Positions 26,149 to 34,560 of a DNA stretch of 53,000 nt are shown here, in pieces. Within the stretch, counting starts at the first letter, position 1. Every line of letters starts with the position of its first letter. The DNA lies in contig JAGWOZ010000004.1 in NCBI GenBank assembly GCA_028870715.1, forward strand, positions 1-53,000, written 5' to 3'. Source of the stretch: Betaproteobacteria bacterium. Lineage in GTDB: Bacteria > Pseudomonadota > Gammaproteobacteria > Burkholderiales > Burkholderiaceae_C. Position numbers and translations under genes: made by a program. The notes under the pieces are model-generated. The model did no database searches, had not been told where the DNA came from, and saw nothing but the letters and a program-made list of their open reading frames with translations.

Positions 26149-27726
26149 TCAGCCCTTGTCATCGGAGGGCTGTGTCGAAACCCAGTCGGAAGAGGACTCG
26201 GGATCGCCCTCGAGTGCTCCGGCTCCTTCACTCTGGTCGGTATTCGCAGCAGCTGCCACCGCATGCGCCTTGCCTTGCGCGGCAGGCAGATCTGGGCGAA
26301 GTGGCAGATGCACGCAAAAGCAGGCGCCACCATCCCCCTGGGTCTGACAAAGTTCAATATCACCGCCATGCAATTGTGCATATTCCCTCGCGATGGCCAG
26401 GCCCAGACCGCTGCCGGTTGCGGCGGCGGGCGGCTGCCGGCTGCCCTGGAAGAAGGGCTTGAAGAGGTGAGCACGGTCCTCTTCGGCCACGCCCGGGCCT
26501 TGGTCGCACACCATCACCTCCACGGTCTCCGTTGCGCCCCGCACTGTGATGGCAATGACGCCGTTCACGGGACTGAAACGCATGGCGTTGATCAGCAGGT
26601 TTTCGAATAGGGTATCGAGCTTTCCGCGGTCGGCTAGTAAAAGGGGGGCGCTGCCCTCACGCTGCACGCGCAGCCGCTTGGCTCGCAGCGCCAAGTCATT
26701 GCGCCGCACGAGAGCGTCAAGAAGCGCAGGCAAGTCCACCCCCCCCGAGACCAGCGGATCAAGCTGTCGCTGTGCGCGGCTATAGCCGATGAGGCTCTCG
26801 ATTCGCTGCTGGAGGTCCCGTGCGTTACCGCGCATGATCTGTGTAATTTCGCGCTGTTGCGCGGTGAGCTTTCCGCCCACGCCATCGGCCAGCAGCTCCA
26901 CCCCCTCGCGCAGAGAGGCCAGCGGTGTCTTGAGCTCATGCGAAACATGGCGCAGGAAGCGCAGCTTCTGCTCATCCAGCTCGCGCAGGCGCAGGCGAAG
27001 CCAGTCAAGTTGCTGACCGAGGAATACAAGGTCGACTGGGCCCTGCACCCGTGGTTGAGGCTGCAGGTCGCCAGCGCCCAGCCGGCGAATGGCCTGGTCA
27101 ATCTGCCGCACGGGACGTGACAACAACCAGGAAAAGAGCGCCGCAATCAAAACGGACAAGAGGACGGCGGCTGCCGCCTGGCTGAGCAAGACCGTACGCA
27201 AGGTCTGGGCGCGGCGCGTGAGAGCGGCAACCTGGCTGTCCACCATGGCGTTGCCAGCGACCGTCAGCTGATCGGCCAGGCGACTCAAGGCCGCAAATTC
27301 CGTCGCGAAGGAATCGAAACGCCGAAGGCCGACGTTGGCGGGGTCGTTCAACTGCAAATACAGGGCTCTTTCCCGCTGGCCTATGGTATTGATCCGGCTG
27401 CTGTTGGAAGGACCGAATGGCAGCACGCGTAGCGTCTGCAGCGCATGATCGACGGCCTCGTGCGCATCACGCATACCCGCGCGCAATTGCGGGTCCTGCA
27501 ACACATAAAACTGGCCTGCTGCGCGCTGCAGCGTGGAGATGTCTTCGGCGAGTTGCCGTGTTGTGCGCGTCACCTGGACGGTAATCGCGATGGCTGAGCG
27601 CGTCTGTGCCGCCAGTCGCTCCTGAACGTAGGCGGTATAGCCCATGCCCAGCAAAAGCGGCAGCGTGACAAGCGCAAAACCCACCAAAAGAAGGCTGGAA
27701 AAGGAGCGCGGATAGGGCAGACGCAT
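26149..27726 (-). CDS. glrK: Sensor histidine kinase GlrK (QseE)
   Basis: 525 residues. TM1 (LLLVGFALVTLPLLLGMGYTAYV) and TM2 (about 177-200, LSQAAAAVLLSVLIAALFSWLL) flank a helical periplasmic domain of about 145 residues. A HAMP region (SRPVRQIDQAIRRLGAGDL) leads to the H-box RHVSHELKTPLASL, N-box NLLINAMRFSP, and G-boxes DQGPGVAEED and GSGLGLAIA. The C-terminus beyond the catalytic domain is long, charged and low-complexity (about 50 residues). It is the first gene of the glrK-qseG-glrR operon; rlmJ lies 215 bp upstream on the same strand. The signal it senses is not evident from sequence. Confidence 0.92.
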   Translation of the reverse strand: MRLPYPRSFSSLLLVGFALVTLPLLLGMGYTAYVQERLAAQTRSAIAITVQVTRTTRQLAEDISTLQRAAGQFYVLQDPQLRAGMRDAHEAVDHALQTLRVLPFGPSNSSRINTIGQRERALYLQLNDPANVGLRRFDSFATEFAALSRLADQLTVAGNAMVDSQVAALTRRAQTLRTVLLSQAAAAVLLSVLIAALFSWLLSRPVRQIDQAIRRLGAGDLQPQPRVQGPVDLVFLGQQLDWLRLRLRELDEQKLRFLRHVSHELKTPLASLREGVELLADGVGGKLTAQQREITQIMRGNARDLQQRIESLIGYSRAQRQLDPLVSGGVDLPALLDALVRRNDLALRAKRLRVQREGSAPLLLADRGKLDTLFENLLINAMRFSPVNGVIAITVRGATETVEVMVCDQGPGVAEEDRAHLFKPFFQGSRQPPAAATGSGLGLAIAREYAQLHGGDIELCQTQGDGGACFCVHLPLRPDLPAAQGKAHAVAAAANTDQSEGAGALEGDPESSSDWVSTQPSDDKG

Positions 27727-27941
27727 AGCGGCTGAATGGCCCGAGAAAGACGCAAGTCGAAACTCGCCGCATTATGCGGCCACGTGGCCATGCAAGCTCG
27801 CAAGCACCCGATCGACGGGCAATGCCGCGATTCGCGCCATGCAGCACGGCACCCAGCCGTTGCTCGTTCCCGCCCTCCGCCTCAGGGGGAGTCCCCGAAG
27901 CCAGCCTGGTGCACTGGCAAGCGTTGGTTCGCACACAATGA

Positions 27942-28784
27942 CTAGGGCGTAAATCCTTCCAGGACCGATTTCCCCACTCCATCCTGCCCGAGAACGCGCG
28001 CCAGCCAAGGAAGCACGCTTTCCAGGCTCTTCTGCAAGCCGAAGGGTGGATTGATGACGAACATGCCACTGCCCATCAGGCCGTACCCATCTGCGCGTGG
28101 AGCGCTGGTGGTGAGTTGGGCATGCAGCCAACTGGCTGGCGCCATGGCCTTAAGACGCTTGGGCAAGCGGATGGCTTCGAGACTTTGCAGCTGCGGGTAC
28201 CAAACGCAGTACACACCGGTCGCGAAACGCATGACGGCGTCGCGCAAGGCGCCCACGAGTTGCCCGTAGTCGCTGTCGAGTTCATAGGATGGATCAAACA
28301 GGACGACACCGCGCCGCGTTGGCGGCGGCAATAAAGCCCTGAGCCCCGAAAATCCGTCGCTGTTGCGAACTTCGACGTGGGGCTGCTGGCCCCACGTGGC
28401 GTTGAGCACACGAAAATCCGTTGTGTGCAACTCGAACAGCCGCATGCGGTCTTGCGGGCGCAGCACCATGCTCGCCAATGCTGGCGACCCAGGATAAATG
28501 CGAAGGTCGCCGTCGGCATTGAACTCGCGGATGCGCTGCACATAGGCTGCAACGGGCGGGGGCAGATCCCTGCGGCCCCAAAGCAAACCAATGCCCGTCT
28601 GGTATTCGGCCAGCCGCTGCGCCATGCGCTCGGCAAGTTTGTAGCTTCCCGCCCCGGCATGGGTGTCGATGTACCAGTAGCCCTTTTCTTTTGCGCCCAT
28701 GCGCTCAAGAACGCCAAGCAGGACAATGTGTTTGAGAACGTCGGCTGCGTTGCCGGCGTGGAAGGCGTGTCGGTAGGCGAGCAT
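27942..28784 (-). CDS. rlmJ: 23S rRNA (adenine(2030)-N6)-methyltransferase RlmJ
   Basis: 280 residues from ATG 28784, the same length as E. coli RlmJ; the track ORF adds 100 spurious residues. The N-terminus MLAYRHAFHAGNAADVLKHIVL is diagnostic. THAGAGSY binds S-adenosylmethionine, and VVLFDPSYELDSDYGQLV is the catalytic motif, with Ser where the canonical DPPY has its second Pro. GSGMFVINPPFGL near the C-terminus is also conserved. The enzyme methylates A2030 of free 23S rRNA. It stands alone, 215 bp upstream of glrK. Confidence 0.95.
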   Translation of the reverse strand: MLAYRHAFHAGNAADVLKHIVLLGVLERMGAKEKGYWYIDTHAGAGSYKLAERMAQRLAEYQTGIGLLWGRRDLPPPVAAYVQRIREFNADGDLRIYPGSPALASMVLRPQDRMRLFELHTTDFRVLNATWGQQPHVEVRNSDGFSGLRALLPPPTRRGVVLFDPSYELDSDYGQLVGALRDAVMRFATGVYCVWYPQLQSLEAIRLPKRLKAMAPASWLHAQLTTSAPRADGYGLMGSGMFVINPPFGLQKSLESVLPWLARVLGQDGVGKSVLEGFTP

Positions 28785-29141
28785 CGCAGAGTTCGAGTGT
28801 GGGATCCCGAACTGTAGCGCGTGGGACTGTGTAACTGCCTGCCAAGGTCCCACCAATCCCCACCGCCAGGCGCGCCGTTCCTTGCGTTGGGTGTCCCGTT
28901 GCGCCGGACGTCGAACGCCGCCACACGATGGGTGTGGCGCGTGGCGCCGATGCGCGCTGAACCGAGGCTGGGAAGGGGGCGCGGGGCGGCGACGGCCTTT
29001 CTTGCGATCATCCCTCCGTCGGATAACAGCCACCAAGTGGTTCGGTGGCTGCAATGCGCTGCCTTCGCGTGCGCCGTCGCGCATGGCGTTCGTGGACCGT
29101 CATGCGCGCGCAGGAGCTCAGGCGCCGCGCGAAGAATGCCC
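28785..29141. other. Gap upstream of rlmJ, no gene seen
   Basis: Overlapping ORFs on both strands are rich in Arg, Pro and Ala, lack ribosome sites and differ in no way from shadow reading frames. No hairpin with a T-tract and no tRNA-like fold was found. Confidence 0.45.
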
Positions 29142-29324
29142 TTATTTCCCAGGCGCGAGCGAGCAGTGCCCGGCATCGGGCGCTGGGCCGTTTCCGAGAG
29201 CCAGAGGGGGCGGTTCGGCAAATCGCTGGTGCGGGGTGCTCGTGCGCCAGTCCAGCACGATCAGCGCCAATAACACAGCCCATAGGGCGCATGTGGCCCA
29301 TGATTTTTTGCACGGAAGTTTCAT
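29142..29324 (-). CDS. Small single-span membrane or exported protein
   Basis: 60 residues: MKLPCKKSWATCALWAVLLALIVLDW is a basic start plus one hydrophobic segment, followed by a Pro-rich tail (TSTPHQRFAEPPPLALGNGPAPDAG). It starts 14 bp after the stop of the YeeE-family gene on the same strand, so it could be translated by coupling; no clear ribosome site is seen. The natural signal-anchor pattern and spacing argue for a real gene, but the length and lack of a family keep confidence moderate. A role with the sulfur transporter is speculative. Confidence 0.5.
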   Translation of the reverse strand: MKLPCKKSWATCALWAVLLALIVLDWRTSTPHQRFAEPPPLALGNGPAPDAGHCSLAPGK

Positions 29325-29338
29325 TGCGCGAATCGCAG

Positions 29339-30514
29339 TCAGCCTTGGATGCTCAGACGCCTGCGCAGGCGCACACCGAGCACGCTACCGAGGAAGGCGC
29401 AGCCAAACCAGACCCAGCCATGCAAGCTGCCGGTCGCGATCCCGGAAAAATAGGCCCCCACGTTGCAGCCGAAGGCCAACCGCGAACTGTATCCAAGCGC
29501 CAACCCGGCCAACACCGACGCGGCCCACGTTCGCGCGTTCAATCTCACACGGGCGTAAGCCTTGCCCCTCCAGCGAGCAGCGATGAGTGCGCCCAGAAGC
29601 AGCCCAAGATCTGTGATGCTGGTATTGTCAGCCAACACGCTGGCGTGAAGTTGCGCCTGTTGCGCTGGCAGGCCCCAGAAAGCGTTGTGACGCAGATCCA
29701 CGCCGAGTGCCTGCACGATCTTGCCGCCCCATAGTCCCAAACCGTAGACGATACCCCATGGCTGTCCTGCCACCACCAGATTGGCTGCACCCAAAAGACC
29801 CAATGCCACGGCCGCGATCCAAACCGCCCCACCCTGCCAACGCGATGGCTGACGTGAACGCAACCGCCAAAGCAACGTCGCCAGCGCGGCGAGCGCACCG
29901 AGTTGCACGGTCAAAGTCTGCCACACACCCAGCACCTTCACGAGATCCACTGGCGGTAGCGCGCCCAGAGCCAGCCAAGCTGGCAGCTGCGCTGCACCAA
30001 AGAAGCTGCCAAACACGAAAGCCGGGAACACCGCGAGGCTTATTGGATGGCCCGCCCCCGCCTTGTACAGCGTGCCCGAACCACAGCCATCGGCGACTTG
30101 CATGGCCGCGCCAAACACGAAGGCGCCAACCAAAAGACTGATGGAAAGCGGCCCGTCGGCCCCTTGCAGCTCGGGATGCGTACCGAGCAATGGCACGCTG
30201 AATACCATCGCAATCGCAATGCCCACGAACTGCGCCCACAGGCCCTTGGGGTCTCGATCGGTGATCCACACCCTCCAACCCGTGGTGAAACCAAACGCCG
30301 CGGCAGACAGCGCAAGACCGTACCCAACGCCGATGCACCACAGAAGTCCCTGACGCCAGCCGACCAGCCAGGTGGTGATGGCAAACCCGGCAAACGCTGT
30401 GCCCAATAGGAGTGCTCGCCGGCCCCACGCAAAAGCACCAGGCGTTTCACGCGCCAGGCGGAGCAAATCCGCCGAGGAGCCCGTTTCGGAAACCGTGTTC
30501 AATGTGCCTGCCAA
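29339..30514 (-). CDS. YeeE/YedE (TsuA-like) sulfur-compound transporter
   Basis: 391 residues, about ten membrane segments. Two Cys-containing signatures define the family: VADGCGSGTLYKAGAGH and RLAFGCNVGAYFSGIATGS. In thiosulfate transporter TsuA such cysteines line the substrate path. The long two-half form here is the YedE-like version. No ATG or GTG exists before the first membrane segment; the start must be TTG, either at 30514 or at 30502, where TTG overlaps the rhodanese stop as TTGA and has AGG just upstream. The preceding periplasmic rhodanese gene overlaps it by 16 bp at most. Uptake of thiosulfate or a related sulfane-sulfur species is inferred. Confidence 0.9.
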   Translation of the reverse strand: MAGTLNTVSETGSSADLLRLARETPGAFAWGRRALLLGTAFAGFAITTWLVGWRQGLLWCIGVGYGLALSAAAFGFTTGWRVWITDRDPKGLWAQFVGIAIAMVFSVPLLGTHPELQGADGPLSISLLVGAFVFGAAMQVADGCGSGTLYKAGAGHPISLAVFPAFVFGSFFGAAQLPAWLALGALPPVDLVKVLGVWQTLTVQLGALAALATLLWRLRSRQPSRWQGGAVWIAAVALGLLGAANLVVAGQPWGIVYGLGLWGGKIVQALGVDLRHNAFWGLPAQQAQLHASVLADNTSITDLGLLLGALIAARWRGKAYARVRLNARTWAASVLAGLALGYSSRLAFGCNVGAYFSGIATGSLHGWVWFGCAFLGSVLGVRLRRRLSIQG

Positions 30515-31596
30515 ATTTGTCTGAGCTGCGCCCAGAGCTGTTCGGTACGCGTGGGCACATGGACCATGGGCTCATCGGCGCGCGACCAGTCCACCATGGA
30601 GCCAGGATAAAGCCTAACGTTCGGCACATGCAACAGCTGCGACAGGATGAACCAGTTTGTGGCAGCCCAGTGTCCTGTGTTGCAAAACGAGATGACCGGC
30701 TCGACACCCTCAGGCTGAGGCAGGCCTGCAGCGATGCGCTTGAGCACTGCCATGTGTGGGAGTTCGCCGGAGCCGCGCGGAAACCAGCGCGCATTGTCGA
30801 AATTCAACGCGCCCGGCAGGGTGCCAGGCTGAAGCGCTGCTGGCGCCTTGGCTTTACCGAGGTAAAACGCCGCTGGGCGTGCATCCAGCAACAGCACGCC
30901 GCGCGGATCATGCACCGCCTGCACCACCTGTTTTCGGCTAGCCAGAATGGATAAATCCAAGTGCGGCACAAACGCTGAGGGGGGCACTTGCGCAGCCTTG
31001 CGTGTGACACCAAGACCGGCCTGCGTCCACGCAAGCATCCCGCCATTGAGGATTGCCAGGTGCGACACTCCAAGCCATTTAAGCGTCCAGTAGACTCGGG
31101 CTGGAGCGCCGAAGTCGCTCGGGCTGTCGCCGTCAGCCACCAGCACCACACGCGTTCGCGATCCGATGCCTAACCGCCGCAGCAACGCCGTGTAATCTGC
31201 GACCGCAAGCAACTGCCCCGGGTTATCCGCGGGACCGCGCCAGGAAGAATACGGCGCCCACAACGCGCCCGGGATGTGGCCGGCAGCAAAGGTCGATGAG
31301 CCGCCATCATCTTCGCGTATGTCCACTACACGCACCTGCGGCAGCACCGCGTGCAGTTGAGCGGGCGTGAGTAATGGGCCAAACGTGCCTCGGGCCGCCG
31401 GGATCGTGTCCAGACCAACGTCTGGTGAAGTCATGGCGCTCGCGCTTTGACTCAAGGCCCAAGCGGCGAGCAGCCAGAAAAGCACGATGCCACTCTTGAG
31501 ACGCGCCCAGAGGCTGCCTAGCGGCAGGGCCGGACGAACGGAGGAGCGCAGTGGGACGTCGGCCTTCGTGCGGCTTTCGGATCTTGTGGGGTTCAT
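30499..31596 (-). CDS. Exported two-domain rhodanese (sulfurtransferase)
   Basis: 365 residues from ATG 31596; other Mets upstream (31605, 31647, 31653) are possible and no start has a good ribosome site. A hydrophobic segment ending LLAAWALSQSASA indicates export. Rhodanese domain 1 (VRVVDIREDDGG, HIPGALWAPYSSW, ILNGGMLAWTQAG) has VADGDSPSDFG where an active Cys is expected, so it is probably inactive. Domain 2 (GVLLLDARPAAFYLGK, LPGALNFDN) carries the catalytic loop CNTGHWA. Such enzymes move sulfane sulfur, classically from thiosulfate. It overlaps the YeeE-family gene, indicating a coupled periplasmic sulfurtransferase and inner-membrane transporter. Confidence 0.9.
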   Translation of the reverse strand: MNPTRSESRTKADVPLRSSVRPALPLGSLWARLKSGIVLFWLLAAWALSQSASAMTSPDVGLDTIPAARGTFGPLLTPAQLHAVLPQVRVVDIREDDGGSSTFAAGHIPGALWAPYSSWRGPADNPGQLLAVADYTALLRRLGIGSRTRVVLVADGDSPSDFGAPARVYWTLKWLGVSHLAILNGGMLAWTQAGLGVTRKAAQVPPSAFVPHLDLSILASRKQVVQAVHDPRGVLLLDARPAAFYLGKAKAPAALQPGTLPGALNFDNARWFPRGSGELPHMAVLKRIAAGLPQPEGVEPVISFCNTGHWAATNWFILSQLLHVPNVRLYPGSMVDWSRADEPMVHVPTRTEQLWAQLRQIWQAH

Positions 31597-31829
31597 GGCC
31601 AACATTGTGAGCAATGCCGGATCCCGTGGGAAATACAGTTTCGCCATACGCATAGAACTGTCGGATATAAAGGCGGCGGATAACACACGAGCCGCCCCTT
31701 ACAGGCCACAACCAGCCGAGCGTGAAGCCTGAGCCGGCTGCCGCAAGGCGCCGGCAGCCGAAGACCCCGGGCCGCCCCGAAGCGCCAGTACGAGAAAAAC
31801 GAGCACCGGGATTTGGCATGCCCGCATTG

Positions 31830-31955
31830 CCGAGTCAGCTGCTCGACCTGGGACGCCAAGGGCGCTGCAAAGCTGTGGGCGCCGTCCCGGCGCATCACAC
31901 CGCGCGGCAATGTGCCGCATGCGGACACGTACACCCCGGCAAGCGCAACGGCCGT
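31830..31955 (+). pseudogene. TnpB (IS200/IS605-type) C-terminal zinc-ribbon remnant
   Basis: Within the plus ORF 31722..32114 the stretch VGAVPAHHTARQCAACGHVHPGKRNGR is the first half of the TnpB/OrfB zinc ribbon (usual form 'VPA/P.HTSQ.C..CGHV...NR'). The preceding LLDLGRQGRCKA aligns with the usual 'L.YK....G....V' lead-in. The second CxxC is missing, the RuvC-like catalytic region is absent and the flanks do not match, so this is a decayed fragment. It lies between the rhodanese and clsB genes; the rest of the 31597-32079 gap has nothing recognisable. Confidence 0.6.
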
Positions 31956-32079
31956 TTAGTGGGGGCGAAGGTTGGTTCAACGCATTGGCTTGCTGTGTTC
32001 AGCCCCAAAGCCTCGCCCGTCGCGTCTGTGCAGGCCTTTACGGCAGAAGGGAAGAGATTTGTCGCCCCTGCCGCTTTAC

Positions 32080-33561
32080 CTAATACCGCCTCGTTCCACC
32101 CGCCAATGCGATAAACAATCGGGCAGCCAGCGCGACAAGCGGGCGTGTCCACCACGCAACACGACGACGCAGGTGTCGGTCATCGATGGGCACGGCATGG
32201 GCCAACTCACTCTGCACATGCGCAGCTAGCGAACGCGCAAAACGTGCATCGCGAACCATGACGTTGGCCTCGCGGTTGACCAGAAGTGACAGCGGATCAA
32301 TGTTGGAGCTGCCCACGGTTGCCCAAGCTTCATCCACGACTGCCACCTTGCCGTGCAGGTAGGCACGCTGGTATTCGCAGATGCGAACGCCTGCTTGGAG
32401 CAGTTCGCGGTATAGCGCATGCGCAGCCCAGCCAGCGGCCCGGTAATCAATGCGACCCTGCAGCAACAGCGTCACGCGCACCCCCCGCCCCGCAGCTCGC
32501 TTGAGACTTTCTCGAAACGCCTGACCAGGGTAGAAGTATGGTGACATGAGAAGAACTTGCGCACGCGCATGGTCGATCGCGTGGATGTAAGCTCGCTCGA
32601 TCGCGCGGCGCTGCAGGAGGTTGTCCCTCACCACAAGGGCTGCACGCATGCCAGATCGACCATCGGAACAGACGCGGTGCTGCCGACCCTCACCCGCAAA
32701 CAATCGCTTTTGCGGCGCCTGGACCTCTTCGCGCGGTGGCGCCTCGCCACCCCAAGCAAGGAGTTCGTCCAGATAGCGCTTGCGTGCGCTGCGTGAACCC
32801 AGCACATCAGGTCCGGGAGCCCTTCGCAGCTGGCGCTGCACACTGCCCGTTGCCACTGTACGCAGCCAGAGTCGACGCATGCTCCAGAGCGCCTGTTGAG
32901 CCACCAAGCCCCGCACCTGTACCGCGTAGTCCAGACGCGGCTGAGCGGTCCACCCATGATGGATATCCAGCCGATCGTCAATCAGGTTGATACCGCCAAT
33001 AAAGGCTGTTTCGCCGTCAACGACGCACACCTTGCGGTGTAGCCTACGCCAATGCCCACGTTGAATGAGATCCAACCAGCGACGCCACGGTCGGTAGACC
33101 ATAAACTCCACACCGCTTCCATTAAAGAGCGCTTCCAGCCTGGGCACACTTCGAGCCGAACCCAGACCATCCACCATCACCCGCACCTGCACGCCCCTCC
33201 GGGCGGCATCCACCAATGCTGCAGCAAGGTCGAGTGCCAAAGCATCGTCGTGAAAGATATAAGTCTCCAGCCAAATGCTGGTGTGCGCCTTCGCCCATGC
33301 GGCTTTGAGCGCAGGAAAGAGTGCCGTTCCATAAGGCAACAAGTCGACGCAATTACCGGTGGACCACGCCGGCCCTAGCGCCGCGTCCTCGTCACCATCC
33401 GGGTCCAGCCGAGCCCCACCTCCCGGCTGCAGTCGCAGCCAGCGTGCCGCCTGCCAGGTCGCGCGCAGCCAAGCCCGCACGCTGACGAATCGAGCGGCTC
33501 GCCGAGGAGTGCGTCGAAAAGCACTACGGGTACGTACGGGTGTGGCGAGCGGAGCAGGCAT
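32080..33561 (-). CDS. clsB: Phospholipase D-family cardiolipin synthase, ClsB type
   Basis: 493 residues, longer than E. coli ClsB (about 413) by an N-terminal basic extension and an insert between the domains (about residues 235-310). There are two HKD motifs: HRKVCVVDGETAFIGGINLID and LHGKVAVVDEAWATVGSSNIDPLSL. TSIWLETYIFHDD and LMSPYFYPGQAFRESL are the matching strands of each half. There is no N-terminal membrane pair, unlike ClsA. The enzyme condenses phosphatidyl donors to make cardiolipin at the inner membrane. It follows the EEP gene by 108 bp, the ybhP-clsB arrangement of E. coli, which supports the call. Confidence 0.9.
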   Translation of the reverse strand: MPAPLATPVRTRSAFRRTPRRAARFVSVRAWLRATWQAARWLRLQPGGGARLDPDGDEDAALGPAWSTGNCVDLLPYGTALFPALKAAWAKAHTSIWLETYIFHDDALALDLAAALVDAARRGVQVRVMVDGLGSARSVPRLEALFNGSGVEFMVYRPWRRWLDLIQRGHWRRLHRKVCVVDGETAFIGGINLIDDRLDIHHGWTAQPRLDYAVQVRGLVAQQALWSMRRLWLRTVATGSVQRQLRRAPGPDVLGSRSARKRYLDELLAWGGEAPPREEVQAPQKRLFAGEGRQHRVCSDGRSGMRAALVVRDNLLQRRAIERAYIHAIDHARAQVLLMSPYFYPGQAFRESLKRAAGRGVRVTLLLQGRIDYRAAGWAAHALYRELLQAGVRICEYQRAYLHGKVAVVDEAWATVGSSNIDPLSLLVNREANVMVRDARFARSLAAHVQSELAHAVPIDDRHLRRRVAWWTRPLVALAARLFIALAGGTRRY

Positions 33562-33669
33562 GCGCTGCGATGGGTCCAGTCCGTGACTCTGACATTACAT
33601 TGCCCAATTGTGCCCGCCCTCGTGGCGGCCAATCGAGAAACCCGTCGAACTTGAAAATCGCAGGGCCCA

Positions 33670-34560
33670 TCAAGAGGGCGGCTGCGCGGGCGTGCCATGG
33701 GACGCTTGGTGCACACCGGGCGACAAAAGGCCCCCGTGCTCGCGTTCGAGCACAACCAGCAACGGTGCATGGTCAGAGAGCCGGGCCCACCCCGCCCCCC
33801 AACCCAGGCTAACCAGTCGGGCTGCGTACCCGCGCGCATAGATGCGGTCCAACGGCATCAGTGGAAGCCGCGCAGGGTAGGTACGCACGCGCTGACGCCA
33901 GCGTGGCTTGCGCGCATCGCGCCGCTGCGTAACCCTTGTGGATACATCGGTCAACTGAACGGCACCGAGTTCGGCGCCGAGCTGGCCGCGCCAGTCGTTG
34001 AAGTCTCCAGCCACGATAACGGGTTCGTCAGGCGGAACCTGGCTCGTGATGTAGTGAACCAGTCGCGCAATCTGGCGCTTGCGGCCCCCGCCGAAGAGGC
34101 CAAAGTGCACCACGATGGCGTGCAGCGTTTGCTGTGCCGGCGCGGCCTCGGGGACCGGCACACACAGACGCACATGGAGCAGCCCGCGCTGCTCGAACCG
34201 GTGGTCCGATACGTCGTGATGCTTCACGCTCAGGATCGGGTAGCGCGACAGCAACGCGTTGCCGTGCTCGCCATGTCGGGTCACGGCATTGGTGTGGTAG
34301 GCCGTATGCATACCCAGGCCCTCCCCGAGCAACTCATGCTGCGGCTGTTCAGGCCAATGCGCAAACCGCCGGGCGTGGCGCTGGTGGACGAATTGCACCT
34401 CTTGGAGAAACACGAGGTCAGCATCAAGCCCGCGCAGCGCTTCCTGAAGGTCGTGAATGCTGAGTCGCTTGACCGGACCCAATCCCACAACACCCTTGTG
34501 AATGTTGTACGACGCCACACGCAGGGCGCTGGAGGTGGGAGGTGACGCTTGCGATGTCAC
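33670..34560 (-). CDS. Endonuclease/exonuclease/phosphatase (EEP) family protein, YbhP-like
   Basis: 296 residues with all EEP motifs: VASYNIHKG, VFLQEVQ, HGNALLSRYPIL, VVHFGLFGG, IVAGDFNDWRG, LDRIYARG and LSDHAPLLVVLE. Family members are Mg-dependent phosphodiesterases acting on DNA or phospholipid headgroups. There is no signal peptide. The start codon overlaps the nudB stop (ATGA, 4 bp), so the two are translationally coupled. The adjacent clsB suggests a lipid-related substrate, but this is inference. Confidence 0.9.
   Translation of the reverse strand: MTSQASPPTSSALRVASYNIHKGVVGLGPVKRLSIHDLQEALRGLDADLVFLQEVQFVHQRHARRFAHWPEQPQHELLGEGLGMHTAYHTNAVTRHGEHGNALLSRYPILSVKHHDVSDHRFEQRGLLHVRLCVPVPEAAPAQQTLHAIVVHFGLFGGGRKRQIARLVHYITSQVPPDEPVIVAGDFNDWRGQLGAELGAVQLTDVSTRVTQRRDARKPRWRQRVRTYPARLPLMPLDRIYARGYAARLVSLGWGAGWARLSDHAPLLVVLEREHGGLLSPGVHQASHGTPAQPPS

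Noticed and set aside
28076-29221. 381-residue minus ORF overlapping rlmJ in another frame
   Set aside because: Composition dominated by Arg, Ser, Thr and Cys; the rlmJ frame is clearly the coding one.
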